Below the pieces are notes generated by a model. The model was not told where the DNA came from, ran no database searches, and saw nothing but the letters and a program-made list of their open reading frames with translations. The position numbers were made by a program, and so were the translations under genes. Below, piece after piece: positions 54,222-63,372 of a DNA stretch of 64,000 nucleotides (the first letter of the stretch is position 1; the number at the start of each line of letters is the position of its first letter). This stretch comes from Desertivirga xinjiangensis (GTDB lineage: Bacteria > Bacteroidota > Bacteroidia > Sphingobacteriales > Sphingobacteriaceae), in the NCBI RefSeq assembly GCF_024436435.1, contig NZ_JAFMZP010000001.1, positions 124,001 to 188,000 of the forward strand, given 5' to 3'.

Positions 54222-57023
54222 ATGTCAGATCCATCTTCTATAGAATTGTCAGTAGGTATAAAACAACTTTTCAGCCAGGCACCGGTGGCCATTGGACTCC
54301 TTGCAGGCTCCGATATGATTATACAAAATGCGAACGAATGGATGCTGGAATTATGGGGCAAAGATTCTTCTGTTATTGGTTTGCCTGTTATTGAAGCTCT
54401 TCCCGAAATTGAAGGCCAGCCATTTCCCGACATCTTAAAGAATGTGTATGAAACAGGGGTTGAACACCGGGGTTATGAGACGCTGGCAAAGCTCATAAGA
54501 AATGGTGTTTTGGAAACATGTTATTTCAATTATGTTTATTCGCCTATCCGCAATTCTATAGGAGAAATCAATGGTATCAGTGTTATTGCGAATGAGGTCA
54601 CGGAGCAAGTAAAAGCCAAAAAAGAGCTGGAAGCAAGTGAAAATCGCTTTAAAGGCCTGGTGCTGAATGCAGATGTTGCAACCGGCGTCTACACTGGCAG
54701 GGAAATGAAGATCGAAATCGCGAATGATGCGATGATAAAAGTATGGGGTAAAGATGTATCAGTAATTGGTAAGACACTGCACGAAGCCCTGCCTGAACTT
54801 GAAGGGCAGCCTTTTCATGATCTATTGCAGGAAGTGTATACAACTGGAGTTAGCTACAGAGCCACTGAAGATAGGGTGAATTTAGTGGTCGACGGACAGC
54901 TTCAGACGTTTTATTTTAATTTTAGCTACAAAGCCTTACGCAACACAGAGGGTGAGGTCTATGCTATATTGAATATGGCGGTAGATGTTACTGAACAGGT
55001 TTTAGCAAGACAAGCGGTAGAAAATAGTTTCGGGCAACAACAGGAACTGAATGAAGAATTGGCTGCTACAAACGAGGAATTAGCTGCTGCCAGCGAAGAA
55101 ATAGCAGCTACAAACGATGAACTTTTAGAAGTGCAAGAATACCTCAATAAAACGGTTAGTGATCTGGAATACAGCGAGTCAAGATTGAAGTATATTATGC
55201 AGGAGGCGCCCGTAGCTATCGCAGTAATGCATGGCCGCGAGCTGTTGATCGATTCAGCTAATAAGAATATATTGCAAATATGGGGTAAGACACCTGCAGT
55301 TATTGGTAAAACTATCCCCGAGGCTTTACCAGAAATCGAAGGTCAGCCGTTTTTGGAATTACTCGACAATGTGTTTACGTCGGGTAATGCCTATGCTGCA
55401 AGCGAGGCGAAGGTGATGCTTGAACATCAGGGCGAGTTGAAAGAGATCTTTTGCAATTTCGTTTACCAGCCGATAAAAAACGGTGCAGGGGAAACCACAG
55501 ATATTATTGCAGTCGCAGTGGATGTTACCGAACAGGTAAGATCCAGACAAATAGCCGAAGCAAGCGAAGCAAAATTCAGAAACCTGGTTAAGCAGGCACC
55601 TGTTGCCACTGCTTTGTTTAAAGGGGAGAATATGGTGCTCGAACTGGTGAACGATGCCATGTTGCATATCTGGGGCAGAGACAGAAGTATTCTTAACCGC
55701 GAATTACTTGATTTTATGCCTGAACTTAAGGGTCAGGAGTACCCGGAATTACTTGCAGAGGTGTATCATACCGGGGTAGAATACAAGAACAATGAAAGCC
55801 GGGCCGAGATAATGGTAAACGGTGAGCTCAAAACATATTATTTCAACTTCACATATAAACCTATAAGTGATGGTAATACCAATATTGGAATACTGGTAAT
55901 GTGTATTGATGTTACTGAGCAGGTAATATCCAGGCGGCGAATAGAGCAAAACGAACTAGCTTTAAGGTTGAGTCAAAATCGACTTAAAGAGCTTGCCGAC
56001 TCCATGCCTCAGATGGTATGGACAGCAACACCAGACGGGTACCTGGATTATTATAATAAGCAGTGGTACGACTATACAGGGTTTGATGAGAATACCTTTG
56101 GCGATCAAAGCTGGGAGCCTGTGCTGCATCCTGATGATCTTCTAAGAGTTAAAGAGATTTGGTATGACTGCGTAAAATCAGGAAAAATTTACCAGATAGA
56201 ATATAGGTTTAAGGACTTTAAAAAGCCGGGCGAATACCGCTGGTTTTTAGGCAGAGCAGTGCCTATAAGGGATGAGCAAGGAAATATAGTGAGATGGATC
56301 GGAACGAATACCGATATTCATGAATCTAAAGTGCTAGAAAAACAAAAAGACAATTTCCTTGGAATAGCCAGTCATGAGTTGAAAACGCCTGTCACCAGTA
56401 TCAAGGCCTATACGCAGGTGCTCGAAGCAATGTTGAGAAAAGAGGGGGACGACAGAAAAGCCGGACTGGTGTATAAAATGGATGTTCAGCTGAATAAACT
56501 GACTTCTTTGATAGGTGATTTGTTAGACGTTACCAAAATCCAGACAGGGAGAATGCAGTTTAATGATGATTACTTTGAATTTAACAACCTGGTTGAAGAA
56601 ATTATCGAAGAACTTCAACGCACCACTGCAAAACATATCATTGTGCCTAATCTGGAACCAACTGGAAACGTTTTTGCCGATAAGGACCGGGTAGGTCAGG
56701 TCATTACCAACCTGATCACCAATGCCATAAAATACTCTCCTGATGCAGACAAAATTGTGGTATATACCCGGCTTGAGAATGAAAACGTAAAGTTATGTGT
56801 GCAGGATTTTGGTATTGGTATCCCGAACGATAGAAAAGATAAGGTTTTCGAGCAATTCTACCGGGTTAGCGGCACTAAAGAACATACTTTCCCCGGTTTA
56901 GGCTTGGGGCTTTACATTTCTTCAGAAATTATTAAGCGCGAAGGCGGAGAGATTTGGGTAAACAGTGCAGTAGGAAAAGGGTCTACTTTTTGCTTTTCTC
57001 TTCCGCAAAAAAATGCCAGTTAA
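54222..57023 (+). CDS. Soluble sensor histidine kinase with five PAS domains
   Basis: A 933-residue cytosolic kinase. Four PAS domains of the same subtype (about 10-137, 142-270, 315-445, 447-580), each with the pattern NxxxxxxWGKD..VIG and a closing VIANEVTEQV or AVDVTEQV, are copies from internal duplication. A coiled-coil linker (QELNEELAATNEELAAASEE) separates the second and third. A canonical PAS_3 (about 590-715) is next, then HisKA (GIASHELKTPVTSIK, about 722) and HATPase (LITNAIKYSP, DFGIGIPNDR, PGLGLGLYIS). No membrane segment. The receiver gene follows four bases downstream and is its likely partner. Confidence 0.93.
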   Translation: MSDPSSIELSVGIKQLFSQAPVAIGLLAGSDMIIQNANEWMLELWGKDSSVIGLPVIEALPEIEGQPFPDILKNVYETGVEHRGYETLAKLIRNGVLETCYFNYVYSPIRNSIGEINGISVIANEVTEQVKAKKELEASENRFKGLVLNADVATGVYTGREMKIEIANDAMIKVWGKDVSVIGKTLHEALPELEGQPFHDLLQEVYTTGVSYRATEDRVNLVVDGQLQTFYFNFSYKALRNTEGEVYAILNMAVDVTEQVLARQAVENSFGQQQELNEELAATNEELAAASEEIAATNDELLEVQEYLNKTVSDLEYSESRLKYIMQEAPVAIAVMHGRELLIDSANKNILQIWGKTPAVIGKTIPEALPEIEGQPFLELLDNVFTSGNAYAASEAKVMLEHQGELKEIFCNFVYQPIKNGAGETTDIIAVAVDVTEQVRSRQIAEASEAKFRNLVKQAPVATALFKGENMVLELVNDAMLHIWGRDRSILNRELLDFMPELKGQEYPELLAEVYHTGVEYKNNESRAEIMVNGELKTYYFNFTYKPISDGNTNIGILVMCIDVTEQVISRRRIEQNELALRLSQNRLKELADSMPQMVWTATPDGYLDYYNKQWYDYTGFDENTFGDQSWEPVLHPDDLLRVKEIWYDCVKSGKIYQIEYRFKDFKKPGEYRWFLGRAVPIRDEQGNIVRWIGTNTDIHESKVLEKQKDNFLGIASHELKTPVTSIKAYTQVLEAMLRKEGDDRKAGLVYKMDVQLNKLTSLIGDLLDVTKIQTGRMQFNDDYFEFNNLVEEIIEELQRTTAKHIIVPNLEPTGNVFADKDRVGQVITNLITNAIKYSPDADKIVVYTRLENENVKLCVQDFGIGIPNDRKDKVFEQFYRVSGTKEHTFPGLGLGLYISSEIIKREGGEIWVNSAVGKGSTFCFSLPQKNAS

Positions 57024-57027
57024 GTCA

Positions 57028-57393
57028 ATGAATACAAAGAAAATATTAGTCGTGGATGATGACCCGGCCATTTTGGACTCCGTAGAAGTAATGCTGGATT
57101 TCGAAGGCTTCGGCGTATCCAAATTAAGTAAAGGATCGGATGTTTTAGCACTTACTGACGACCTTCCGGACCTTATCCTCCTGGATATCTGGTTATCTGG
57201 AGAAGACGGGAAAGAAATTTGTAAGCAGCTAAAGGCCAAGCCGCAAACCCGTGGTATACCCATTATACTGGTATCCGCAAGTCGTGAACTCGAGAAGTCG
57301 GCGAAAGAAGCGGGTGCTGACGATTTCCTTGCCAAGCCCTTCGAGATGAATGTATTAATTAGTAAAATTAATTTGCTTACAGGTAATTATTGA
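57028..57393 (+). CDS. Single-domain response regulator (CheY-like receiver)
   Basis: A 121-residue receiver with no output domain. It has the acidic pair of KKILVVDDDPAILD, the phosphoacceptor Asp of LPDLILLDIWLSGEDGKEI (about residue 52), the Ser of IILVSAS and the Lys of FLAKPFEM. An earlier in-frame ATG at 57013 overlaps the kinase stop; the later one is chosen as more usual, but either is possible. It is coupled to the five-PAS kinase and may pass phosphate to a further protein or act through protein binding. Confidence 0.9.
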   Translation: MNTKKILVVDDDPAILDSVEVMLDFEGFGVSKLSKGSDVLALTDDLPDLILLDIWLSGEDGKEICKQLKAKPQTRGIPIILVSASRELEKSAKEAGADDFLAKPFEMNVLISKINLLTGNY

Positions 57394-57443
57394 AAACTGG
57401 AGCCCGGGAAGCCTGAATGGCTTTGTTACTTTCTTACGTTAGC

Positions 57444-58577
57444 TCAGAAATAACTCAGGCCGTAGCCTGTAAGCGCTCCACCAAGGATGATATAAGCGGT
57501 ATTAAATTTTTTAAAGTAGAAGGAGATGACGAAGCTGAGAGCGGCAATCGAGACCGTTCTCCAATCAGAAAGAGCATTTTTTCCAATCTCTACTACAACA
57601 GCTAAGATAATAGCAACAGAAACCATATTTACTGCATCCAGGAAGGTTCTAAAAATAGCAGAACTCCTCAGTTTTGGCAACAGAGGATTTAACAGTGCTA
57701 CAAAAAGAAAGGATGGAAGAAATATCCCGATAGTAGCTGCTATGGCACCATACATCCCTCCAATCTGCCAGCCAATAAACGTGGCTGAAGAGAATACCGG
57801 ACCGGGCGTAAATTGTCCGACAGCAATGGCATCAACCAGTTGCTGATGGCTTAACAACCCTCTTGCTACCAATTCAGAATCAAGAAATGCGAACAGGACA
57901 TATCCGCTTCCATAAAGGATTGAGCCTATCTTCAGGAATATAAAGAACAATTTCAGGCAGCCATGATCATTCCACCAGCTACTGTTTTGCAGCAAAACAA
58001 GCGGTATGATACTTTCAAGCGTTTTTTTAGGTTGCCTTATTTTACTTATAAGAACTGCAAGAATGCCACCGGCAAAAAGAACATAGACCTCATTAAAGCC
58101 GGCAATAACAGCGAGTGCAGCAAGGATTCCAATGACGCCTAGTTCGACACTCTTCAGGGCTTTCTTCCCGAGGCCGATCATCAGGGAAACAATGACGGCC
58201 AGGATGGCCGGTTTTATTCCATAAATAAAAGGTTGCACCTGCGGCAGTTGTCCGTATTTCTGATACAGCCAGGCAAAAAGTCCGGTGATCACCACAGCCG
58301 GAAAAATAAAGCAGGCACCCGCAAAAAAAAGTCCCTTGCGGCCCGCTCTTTCATAACCGATATGCATGGTTAATTCGGTTGAGTTGGGACCGGGTATCAA
58401 ATTTGTCGCCCCCACCAGATCAAGAAAATGCTGTTGCGAGAACCACTGCTTCTTCCTAACCACCTCTTCTTCCATCATCGCGATGTGAACAGCCGGCCCT
58501 CCAAAGCCAAGACACCCTAAACGAAGGAATAGCTTCGCCAGGACTTTTAGTTCATCCGGGTTATTTGGCTTATTCAT
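57444..58577 (-). CDS. chrA: Chromate transporter family protein (long, two CHR domains)
   Basis: A 377-residue inner-membrane protein of the CHR family, which exports chromate. The two halves are duplicated: LGCLGFGGPAVHIAMMEEEV with NLIPGPNSTELTMHIGYERA in the first, and GSGYVLFAFLDSELVARGLL with VGQFTPGPVFSSATFIGWQI in the second. Around ten membrane segments can be seen. It has no regulator gene nearby. Some family members probably move anions other than chromate, so the substrate is by family only. Confidence 0.88.
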   Translation of the reverse strand: MNKPNNPDELKVLAKLFLRLGCLGFGGPAVHIAMMEEEVVRKKQWFSQQHFLDLVGATNLIPGPNSTELTMHIGYERAGRKGLFFAGACFIFPAVVITGLFAWLYQKYGQLPQVQPFIYGIKPAILAVIVSLMIGLGKKALKSVELGVIGILAALAVIAGFNEVYVLFAGGILAVLISKIRQPKKTLESIIPLVLLQNSSWWNDHGCLKLFFIFLKIGSILYGSGYVLFAFLDSELVARGLLSHQQLVDAIAVGQFTPGPVFSSATFIGWQIGGMYGAIAATIGIFLPSFLFVALLNPLLPKLRSSAIFRTFLDAVNMVSVAIILAVVVEIGKNALSDWRTVSIAALSFVISFYFKKFNTAYIILGGALTGYGLSYF

Positions 58578-58784
58578 GTAAGATTATCCCGGTAAAAGCT
58601 TGTTATCAGCGCTTACAAAGGCTTGAGCAAAGTTTTGAATTGCGGTGTCCATATGGCACAAGTTTAACAAAAGTTTGGTCAGGTTTCACTGTAAAATTAG
58701 AATCCTTTAGGATGGCTTGGAGACTATATACACCTTTAGAAGCTAGTCTAGCAATAAGAGGGACAGCCCGCTTTTTCATTAGTT

Positions 58785-59141
58785 TTAAGCTCCGTAAGCG
58801 CTGGCAATGCTTTCGCGGAGGAACAGTAACTCATTGCTGTCGGGTGGTAATTGCTTACGCAGTTCACGTATGCGGTTTCCGATATCCTGTTGTTTTATTT
58901 GAAGAAAGCGTTTCTGGTATTGTTTTACATGCGCTTCGAGCGCTGCCAACATCGCCTGGTATTGTTCATAACTTTCTTCCAGTTCCTTGCGTCTGGCTTC
59001 GATCTCTGCGGATGCGGGAATTACTTTGAGACGTTTGCCTGTTTGCTGATCCAGCTTTTGCTCTATACGGCTAAATACACGCTCTAACTGAAGCAGTGCT
59101 TCTGTGAGATGCTGGTGCTGCCTTTTACTGATGCCTTGCAT
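58785..59141 (-). CDS. Hypothetical coiled-coil protein
   Basis: A 118-residue charged protein starting MQGISKRQHQHLTEALLQLE. It is nearly all helical with heptad-like Leu/Ile spacing (EARRKELEESYEQYQAML, ALEAHVKQYQKRFLQIKQ), so it should be an elongated coiled coil. No family is recognised. It lies 11 bases after a frameshifted partial relative with the same first residues, so the pair looks like an old tandem duplication. A function linked to a missing third gene is possible but not visible. Confidence 0.65.
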   Translation of the reverse strand: MQGISKRQHQHLTEALLQLERVFSRIEQKLDQQTGKRLKVIPASAEIEARRKELEESYEQYQAMLAALEAHVKQYQKRFLQIKQQDIGNRIRELRKQLPPDSNELLFLRESIASAYGA

Positions 59142-59152
59142 ATTTCGAGTAG

Positions 59153-59357
59153 TTAAAATTTCTGATAGCGGAAGGCGTTATCAAGTAATGTCAGTTCCTG
59201 AATAAGGGGATGGTTTCCGGCCATATATTTGCTGTCGACACCCCGCGCAAGAACAGAGCCCGCCATATCCAGTATCAACCGTGTAATAATAGCTATATGT
59301 GCTTGAAAGCAGGGCATCAGCCAGATGCTGATGCGTCGCGGTACTGATGCCCTGCAT
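59153..59357 (-). pseudogene. Frameshifted relative of the coiled-coil gene
   Basis: From 59357 the minus strand reads MQGISTATHQHLADALLSS, which matches MQGISKRQHQHLTEALL of the next gene, then goes into low-quality sequence and a stop. In the next frame a coherent segment reads AHIAIITRLILDMAGSVLAR and continues to LTLLDNAFRYQKF with a stop at 59153. One frameshift near 59307-59317 would join the two into a protein of about 67 residues. The second part alone could also be a 54-residue gene from ATG 59317. I take it as a decayed or sequencing-error copy, since the shared head is at the true start. Confidence 0.55.
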
Positions 59358-59377
59358 AAATAAATTATTGAGCTAAA

Positions 59378-60880
59378 TTATTCCGCCCAGAACGGCTTTT
59401 GAGTATACTCAAAAATAATTTTGTCGATCACGATAGGAGATCCAAACACAGCTGTGAATGCTCCGTTTCGTCCAATGGCCGCCGTTCCGCGCTGATTGAT
59501 CGTACTTCCAAACGAAATACGTAAATCCCGCTTATTACCGGTCAGCGCGGATAACTTCTCATGTATACCGTCAAATTTTACCGTCTGCCATTCACCTTGA
59601 TTACGGAAAACGGGAGATTCATCGATTTTCTCCAGCTCATTGGTATACAAACAGACCACAAAGCCATCTTTGGCAGCATCGAAGTTGCTAAACTCTGACG
59701 CATTGGTTGTTATCAGCCCGTCAGGGTCGAAATCAGCAGTTTTCATCTTGCTCCCGGCCAACACAACTGTGATGCTTTTGATATTTTCCAATGTATTTGT
59801 TGATCCCGCTCCCGCAAATACTGAAAGCGTACTCGCGAACCGGCTATAGCCTGAGTTATACCATGAGTCCTCTGGATTTGTTAGGCGGGCATAGGTTGTG
59901 GTCAGTGCATAAGGCAAAACAGAATAGTAATTTCTGCCGGGGGTAAGAAAGGAAGCGTCGGCATCTGTGCTGCCTGCTGACAGATTCTTGATAATCTGGG
60001 TGCCAGATCCGGAAACCTGGTTCGCCGTCCAATAATCCCCGCGAAAGTTCGGATATGCTGCCGTCAGTGTCGTTGAAATATTTGCATTGTATACTGCTTG
60101 ATTAGTAGCGACGGTCCTTAAACTAGAGTAGACTGTCGATGTCGCGCCTGAGAAATCTTCTACATACAAGAACGTTTCCGGGCTTTTCACATCGGAGGTA
60201 TTCCGGATGTTCAGGAGAACTTCTTCCCCGGAAATTCTGACGACGCCTGTCAAGCCATTTGTCATTACCGGATAGTCCGTATCTTCAAAGGAAGCACCAG
60301 TCAGCACCGGCGTTTTGATGGTTCCGCTCTCAACAGAATAAGTAAGGGAGGCACTGTATTTACCATTACCATTGAACATACCGCCTCCGATTGTTACCAG
60401 TGTACCATTCCATTCGCTTTTGTTGCTGACAATCTCGGCAATGCTGGTTTCCCTTGCAGTAATGCTGCCGGTACCCGTTTTGCTGGCGCTATCCACCGGT
60501 ACCGCATTCAGTACAATTTCACCGTTTACCAGCTCCAGCTTCTGGTTGGATACGCCCACTTGTACCTCATCGCCTAAAGCAAAATTATGGTTGGCTGCAA
60601 AGTTGACAACGATGCCCTGTTTGTTGTTCCCTCCCTGCAGCACCACTGTTTTGGCGTCGATGTTCCTGCCATCCTTGTCTGAGATGACAAAACCTTTGAT
60701 CCGGAAAACTTTGTTCTCCTCGCTAATTGTACCGGTACTGCGTTTTTTGAGATCCTCTATGCTGAGGTTCACCGCTTCAACGGGAGTTGGAGCAGGAGCT
60801 GGATCATCCTTTTTGCAAGCTGTAAAGCCTAATACAGCAACAGCAAGAACTGCATACTTTTTTAATGTAGTCGTTTTCAT
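59378..60880 (-). CDS. DUF5689-domain lipoprotein
   Basis: A 500-residue lipoprotein (signal ending VLGFTACKKDD, then a Pro/Ala linker). Residues of about 40-240 fit DUF5689, an OB-fold-like domain: ENKVFRIKGFVISDKDGRNI, VVLQGGNNKQGIVVNF and FALGDEVQVGVSNQKLELVN. The C-terminal half (about 245-500) is a jelly-roll-like beta-sandwich without enzyme motifs. It is probably exposed on the outer membrane. It is the last gene of a minus-strand series with two other lipoproteins and a TonB receptor; the series may take up a common substrate. Confidence 0.75.
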   Translation of the reverse strand: MKTTTLKKYAVLAVAVLGFTACKKDDPAPAPTPVEAVNLSIEDLKKRSTGTISEENKVFRIKGFVISDKDGRNIDAKTVVLQGGNNKQGIVVNFAANHNFALGDEVQVGVSNQKLELVNGEIVLNAVPVDSASKTGTGSITARETSIAEIVSNKSEWNGTLVTIGGGMFNGNGKYSASLTYSVESGTIKTPVLTGASFEDTDYPVMTNGLTGVVRISGEEVLLNIRNTSDVKSPETFLYVEDFSGATSTVYSSLRTVATNQAVYNANISTTLTAAYPNFRGDYWTANQVSGSGTQIIKNLSAGSTDADASFLTPGRNYYSVLPYALTTTYARLTNPEDSWYNSGYSRFASTLSVFAGAGSTNTLENIKSITVVLAGSKMKTADFDPDGLITTNASEFSNFDAAKDGFVVCLYTNELEKIDESPVFRNQGEWQTVKFDGIHEKLSALTGNKRDLRISFGSTINQRGTAAIGRNGAFTAVFGSPIVIDKIIFEYTQKPFWAE

Positions 60881-60940
60881 TATTTTTTAATTGTTTGCTT
60901 ATTTAATTATTGTCGATTTCTGTTATTGAGTATCTGAGGT

Positions 60941-61804
60941 TTAAAAGACCCGTCTGACTTTCACCCGTAGGTTAGGGGCAACAATCGCCTGTTCATATTC
61001 TCCATCACCCGTTTTAATACGGCGGGGCGTTTCCCTTTCAAATCCCTGGAATACGATGGTATGGGAACTTTTAGGTATGGCATCAATAGCTGCGGTCAAA
61101 ACGGTTTCGCTGCTGCCGCTTTTACGGAACTGAAGCACCAGCTTTCCATAGGTCTCCGAACTGCCGGCAGTATCCAGTTCCGCATAGGGACTATAGCTGC
61201 CGAAGGAAAGATCTCCTGGAAGGTCGGTAGCTATCTGGCGACCTTCCTGACCCACGCGAACTACTTCCAGATTGCCAAAGTCGGGCGACAAATTAACCAC
61301 CTGTACACGCACCTTGCCGGCTATCCCTTTCCGTTCCACAGGAACGGTCAGGATACGATAGGCCTCTTCTGCTTCGGGACTTTCCACCAGGTACTGTGTG
61401 GTGAAAGTCTTGGGCAACAGGGTTACCGCGGTATCCACCAGGTAGTTTTTGTTTACGGACGTATAGGTAAAACGGTAGGTATCAGCCATCATCGGCAGCC
61501 AGTAGATATCGCCGGCGGGCCCATCGATTACCGCATCGGTACCGGTTAAATGCCTTGGAAACTGCCTGAAATCATCCGTACTGGAAAATTGAGGCCGGTT
61601 CCTGGCGCCGGGGACACTGTCGTTTATGATGATCTGGTTCTGTTCAGAGTAACTACGGTACTGCTGCAAGACCTCGGAGGCATTGTAGAAATTGATGTAG
61701 GTATCCTGTCCCTCGCCGGCAATCTGTTCCGTTTTCTGGCAGGCTGCGGAACAAAGCAGCAGCCCAAGGATCAAATAATAATAACTTGTTATTTTCCTTC
61801 TCAT
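60941..61804 (-). CDS. DUF4397-like lipoprotein
   Basis: A 287-residue lipoprotein (signal LLLCSAACQKTEQ). The body consists of beta-rich repeats: TYINFYNASEVLQQYRSYSE, VRVQVVNLSPDFGNLEVVRV and TVLTAAIDAIPKSSHTIVFQ, resembling DUF4397 repeats (VRVVNLSPDA pattern). No catalytic residues are seen. Its ATG overlaps the stop of the preceding lipoprotein gene (61801-61804), so the two are translationally coupled. Role unknown; probably a surface accessory protein of the neighbouring TonB receptor. Confidence 0.65.
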   Translation of the reverse strand: MRRKITSYYYLILGLLLCSAACQKTEQIAGEGQDTYINFYNASEVLQQYRSYSEQNQIIINDSVPGARNRPQFSSTDDFRQFPRHLTGTDAVIDGPAGDIYWLPMMADTYRFTYTSVNKNYLVDTAVTLLPKTFTTQYLVESPEAEEAYRILTVPVERKGIAGKVRVQVVNLSPDFGNLEVVRVGQEGRQIATDLPGDLSFGSYSPYAELDTAGSSETYGKLVLQFRKSGSSETVLTAAIDAIPKSSHTIVFQGFERETPRRIKTGDGEYEQAIVAPNLRVKVRRVF

Positions 61805-63360
61805 CGTGTTTGGGTTTTTATGATTACGCTGCCATTATTGGCCGTCATATAGATCATGCCTTCCTCGTCGTAGTTGAGCATGATATCAGCCCCGCGGTTC
61901 ATCATCCGGTAGTTGTTTCGGACAACCTTTCCCGGGCTATACCTGCGCCCTGCCTTTTCTTTAAAATTCAAGGTAGCCAGCGCCGGAAATGTATCGCTAT
62001 TAAGTTCCTGATAATACAGGATCAGCACTTTGGCATCCGGCAGGGGCATGTATCCGAAAAGTGGATCCGGAGTACCCGCAATTCCCCTCCCGGGATCTGC
62101 ATTCAGGATATCAAATGAGCCGGTAATGTAGAGAGGCTCGTTTCTGCTTATGGAAGCATATTCCGGGCTTACACTGTGTAACACTGCTGCATTGGTCAGA
62201 TCGATCTGAGTTACCTCTGCTGCAATATTACCGGTCCGCGCAAAGAGCAGGTTCTCATCCGGAAGTACTCCGCGGACGAGAGTGTTAATGGAAGTACTGA
62301 TATTGGTTCCGGGCAACATGAGCCGGATTTCGTTTGTGGTATAATTACGTCCTGTAGTTGGATTATAGATTGGAGGCACAGATGCACCGAGACGGAAGAG
62401 GTAGGTCAGCCTACCGGATGCATCCAACCTGCCGATGGTGCTGGACTGCGGCAGCCACAGGAAAACGTTTCCATTGCTGGCCGGGTAGATGCCATCGGCA
62501 GCGAACAGTTTGGCTACGCCGATGTTTCCTTCAAACGGTTGGAAGACTTCGAGCGTACGTTCATTCTGTGTTTTCGGATAAGACGATCTGTTCAAGGTGG
62601 TAAACACTCGATTCTGCATATCATATCGGCACAGACGATAGATCTCGTTGCTGCCATTGTCCGCTTTTCCGTCAGTCGTCGTGGCCGAGAAATAAACATA
62701 ACGCTCCTGCGGATCAACGCCTCCTGCATGGAAGGTGGTTACAATGAAGCTGCCCTCATTATCCGACAGTACGCCTGGTTCCAGCACGGTGCTGCTGCTG
62801 CCATCTTTATCGATCCGGACAAGGCCTTTGCCGGACAAACTCCAGTAGAACACCGTCCCCTTTCCGTTCTGGCAGAACAGCGGAATGTCTATTGGAGAAA
62901 GCCGGGCATGCTGCACAAGCTGAACGGGATCGGACAAATAACCGCTGTTGATACCTTCGATAATCTCAATGGCAGGGCATTGTACGGTAAATCCTGCAGA
63001 GGTGACCGCCACTTTTCTGTTCCGGCCAATGCCCATTCCTTCCGTAATGACGATGTTAACCTGTTCAATCGAATCGAAAACCGCATTGCTTGCATCACTT
63101 CGCTTATACGTTATGCTGCGAATGTCGGATACATCCGCCTCTACATCTCCGATTCGGACAGTTAAGCCATTTTTGGGATTCAAGCGGCCCTGCAGCACCA
63201 GCGTGTCGCCAACGCCGTACACTGATCTGTAATTGGTGATCACTTCCGGCTGCGCATCCAGCTTTTCGTAGTAGTTTTCGGCTTTGTCGCAAGCCTGAAG
63301 TAGGAAAGCTGTTATGACCGTCAACGCTAACCAGCTGATGTTATTCTTGTTCTTTCTCAT
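61801..63360 (-). CDS. Lipoprotein with IPT-like and beta-propeller region
   Basis: A 519-residue lipoprotein (signal ending TAFLLQACDKAEN). Residues of about 40-130 form an IPT/TIG-like Ig domain (VYGVGDTLVLQGRLNPKNG, VRIGDVEADVSDIR). From about 150 the chain shows propeller-like repeats (GKGLVRIDKDGSSSTVLEPG, YRLCRYDMQNRVFTTLNRSS, STIGRLDASGRLTYLFRLGA), as in substrate-binding lipoproteins next to TonB receptors. No SusD-type helices are present. It lies 12 bases after the receptor gene, so it may take the role of the surface partner of that receptor. Confidence 0.65.
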   Translation of the reverse strand: MRKNKNNISWLALTVITAFLLQACDKAENYYEKLDAQPEVITNYRSVYGVGDTLVLQGRLNPKNGLTVRIGDVEADVSDIRSITYKRSDASNAVFDSIEQVNIVITEGMGIGRNRKVAVTSAGFTVQCPAIEIIEGINSGYLSDPVQLVQHARLSPIDIPLFCQNGKGTVFYWSLSGKGLVRIDKDGSSSTVLEPGVLSDNEGSFIVTTFHAGGVDPQERYVYFSATTTDGKADNGSNEIYRLCRYDMQNRVFTTLNRSSYPKTQNERTLEVFQPFEGNIGVAKLFAADGIYPASNGNVFLWLPQSSTIGRLDASGRLTYLFRLGASVPPIYNPTTGRNYTTNEIRLMLPGTNISTSINTLVRGVLPDENLLFARTGNIAAEVTQIDLTNAAVLHSVSPEYASISRNEPLYITGSFDILNADPGRGIAGTPDPLFGYMPLPDAKVLILYYQELNSDTFPALATLNFKEKAGRRYSPGKVVRNNYRMMNRGADIMLNYDEEGMIYMTANNGSVIIKTQTR

Positions 63361-63372
63361 GATTCCTTGTCG

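Noticed and set aside
62539-63165. 208-codon plus-strand open frame antisense to the propeller lipoprotein
   Set aside because: The minus-strand gene has a lipoprotein signal and coupled neighbours; the antisense frame shows no family features.
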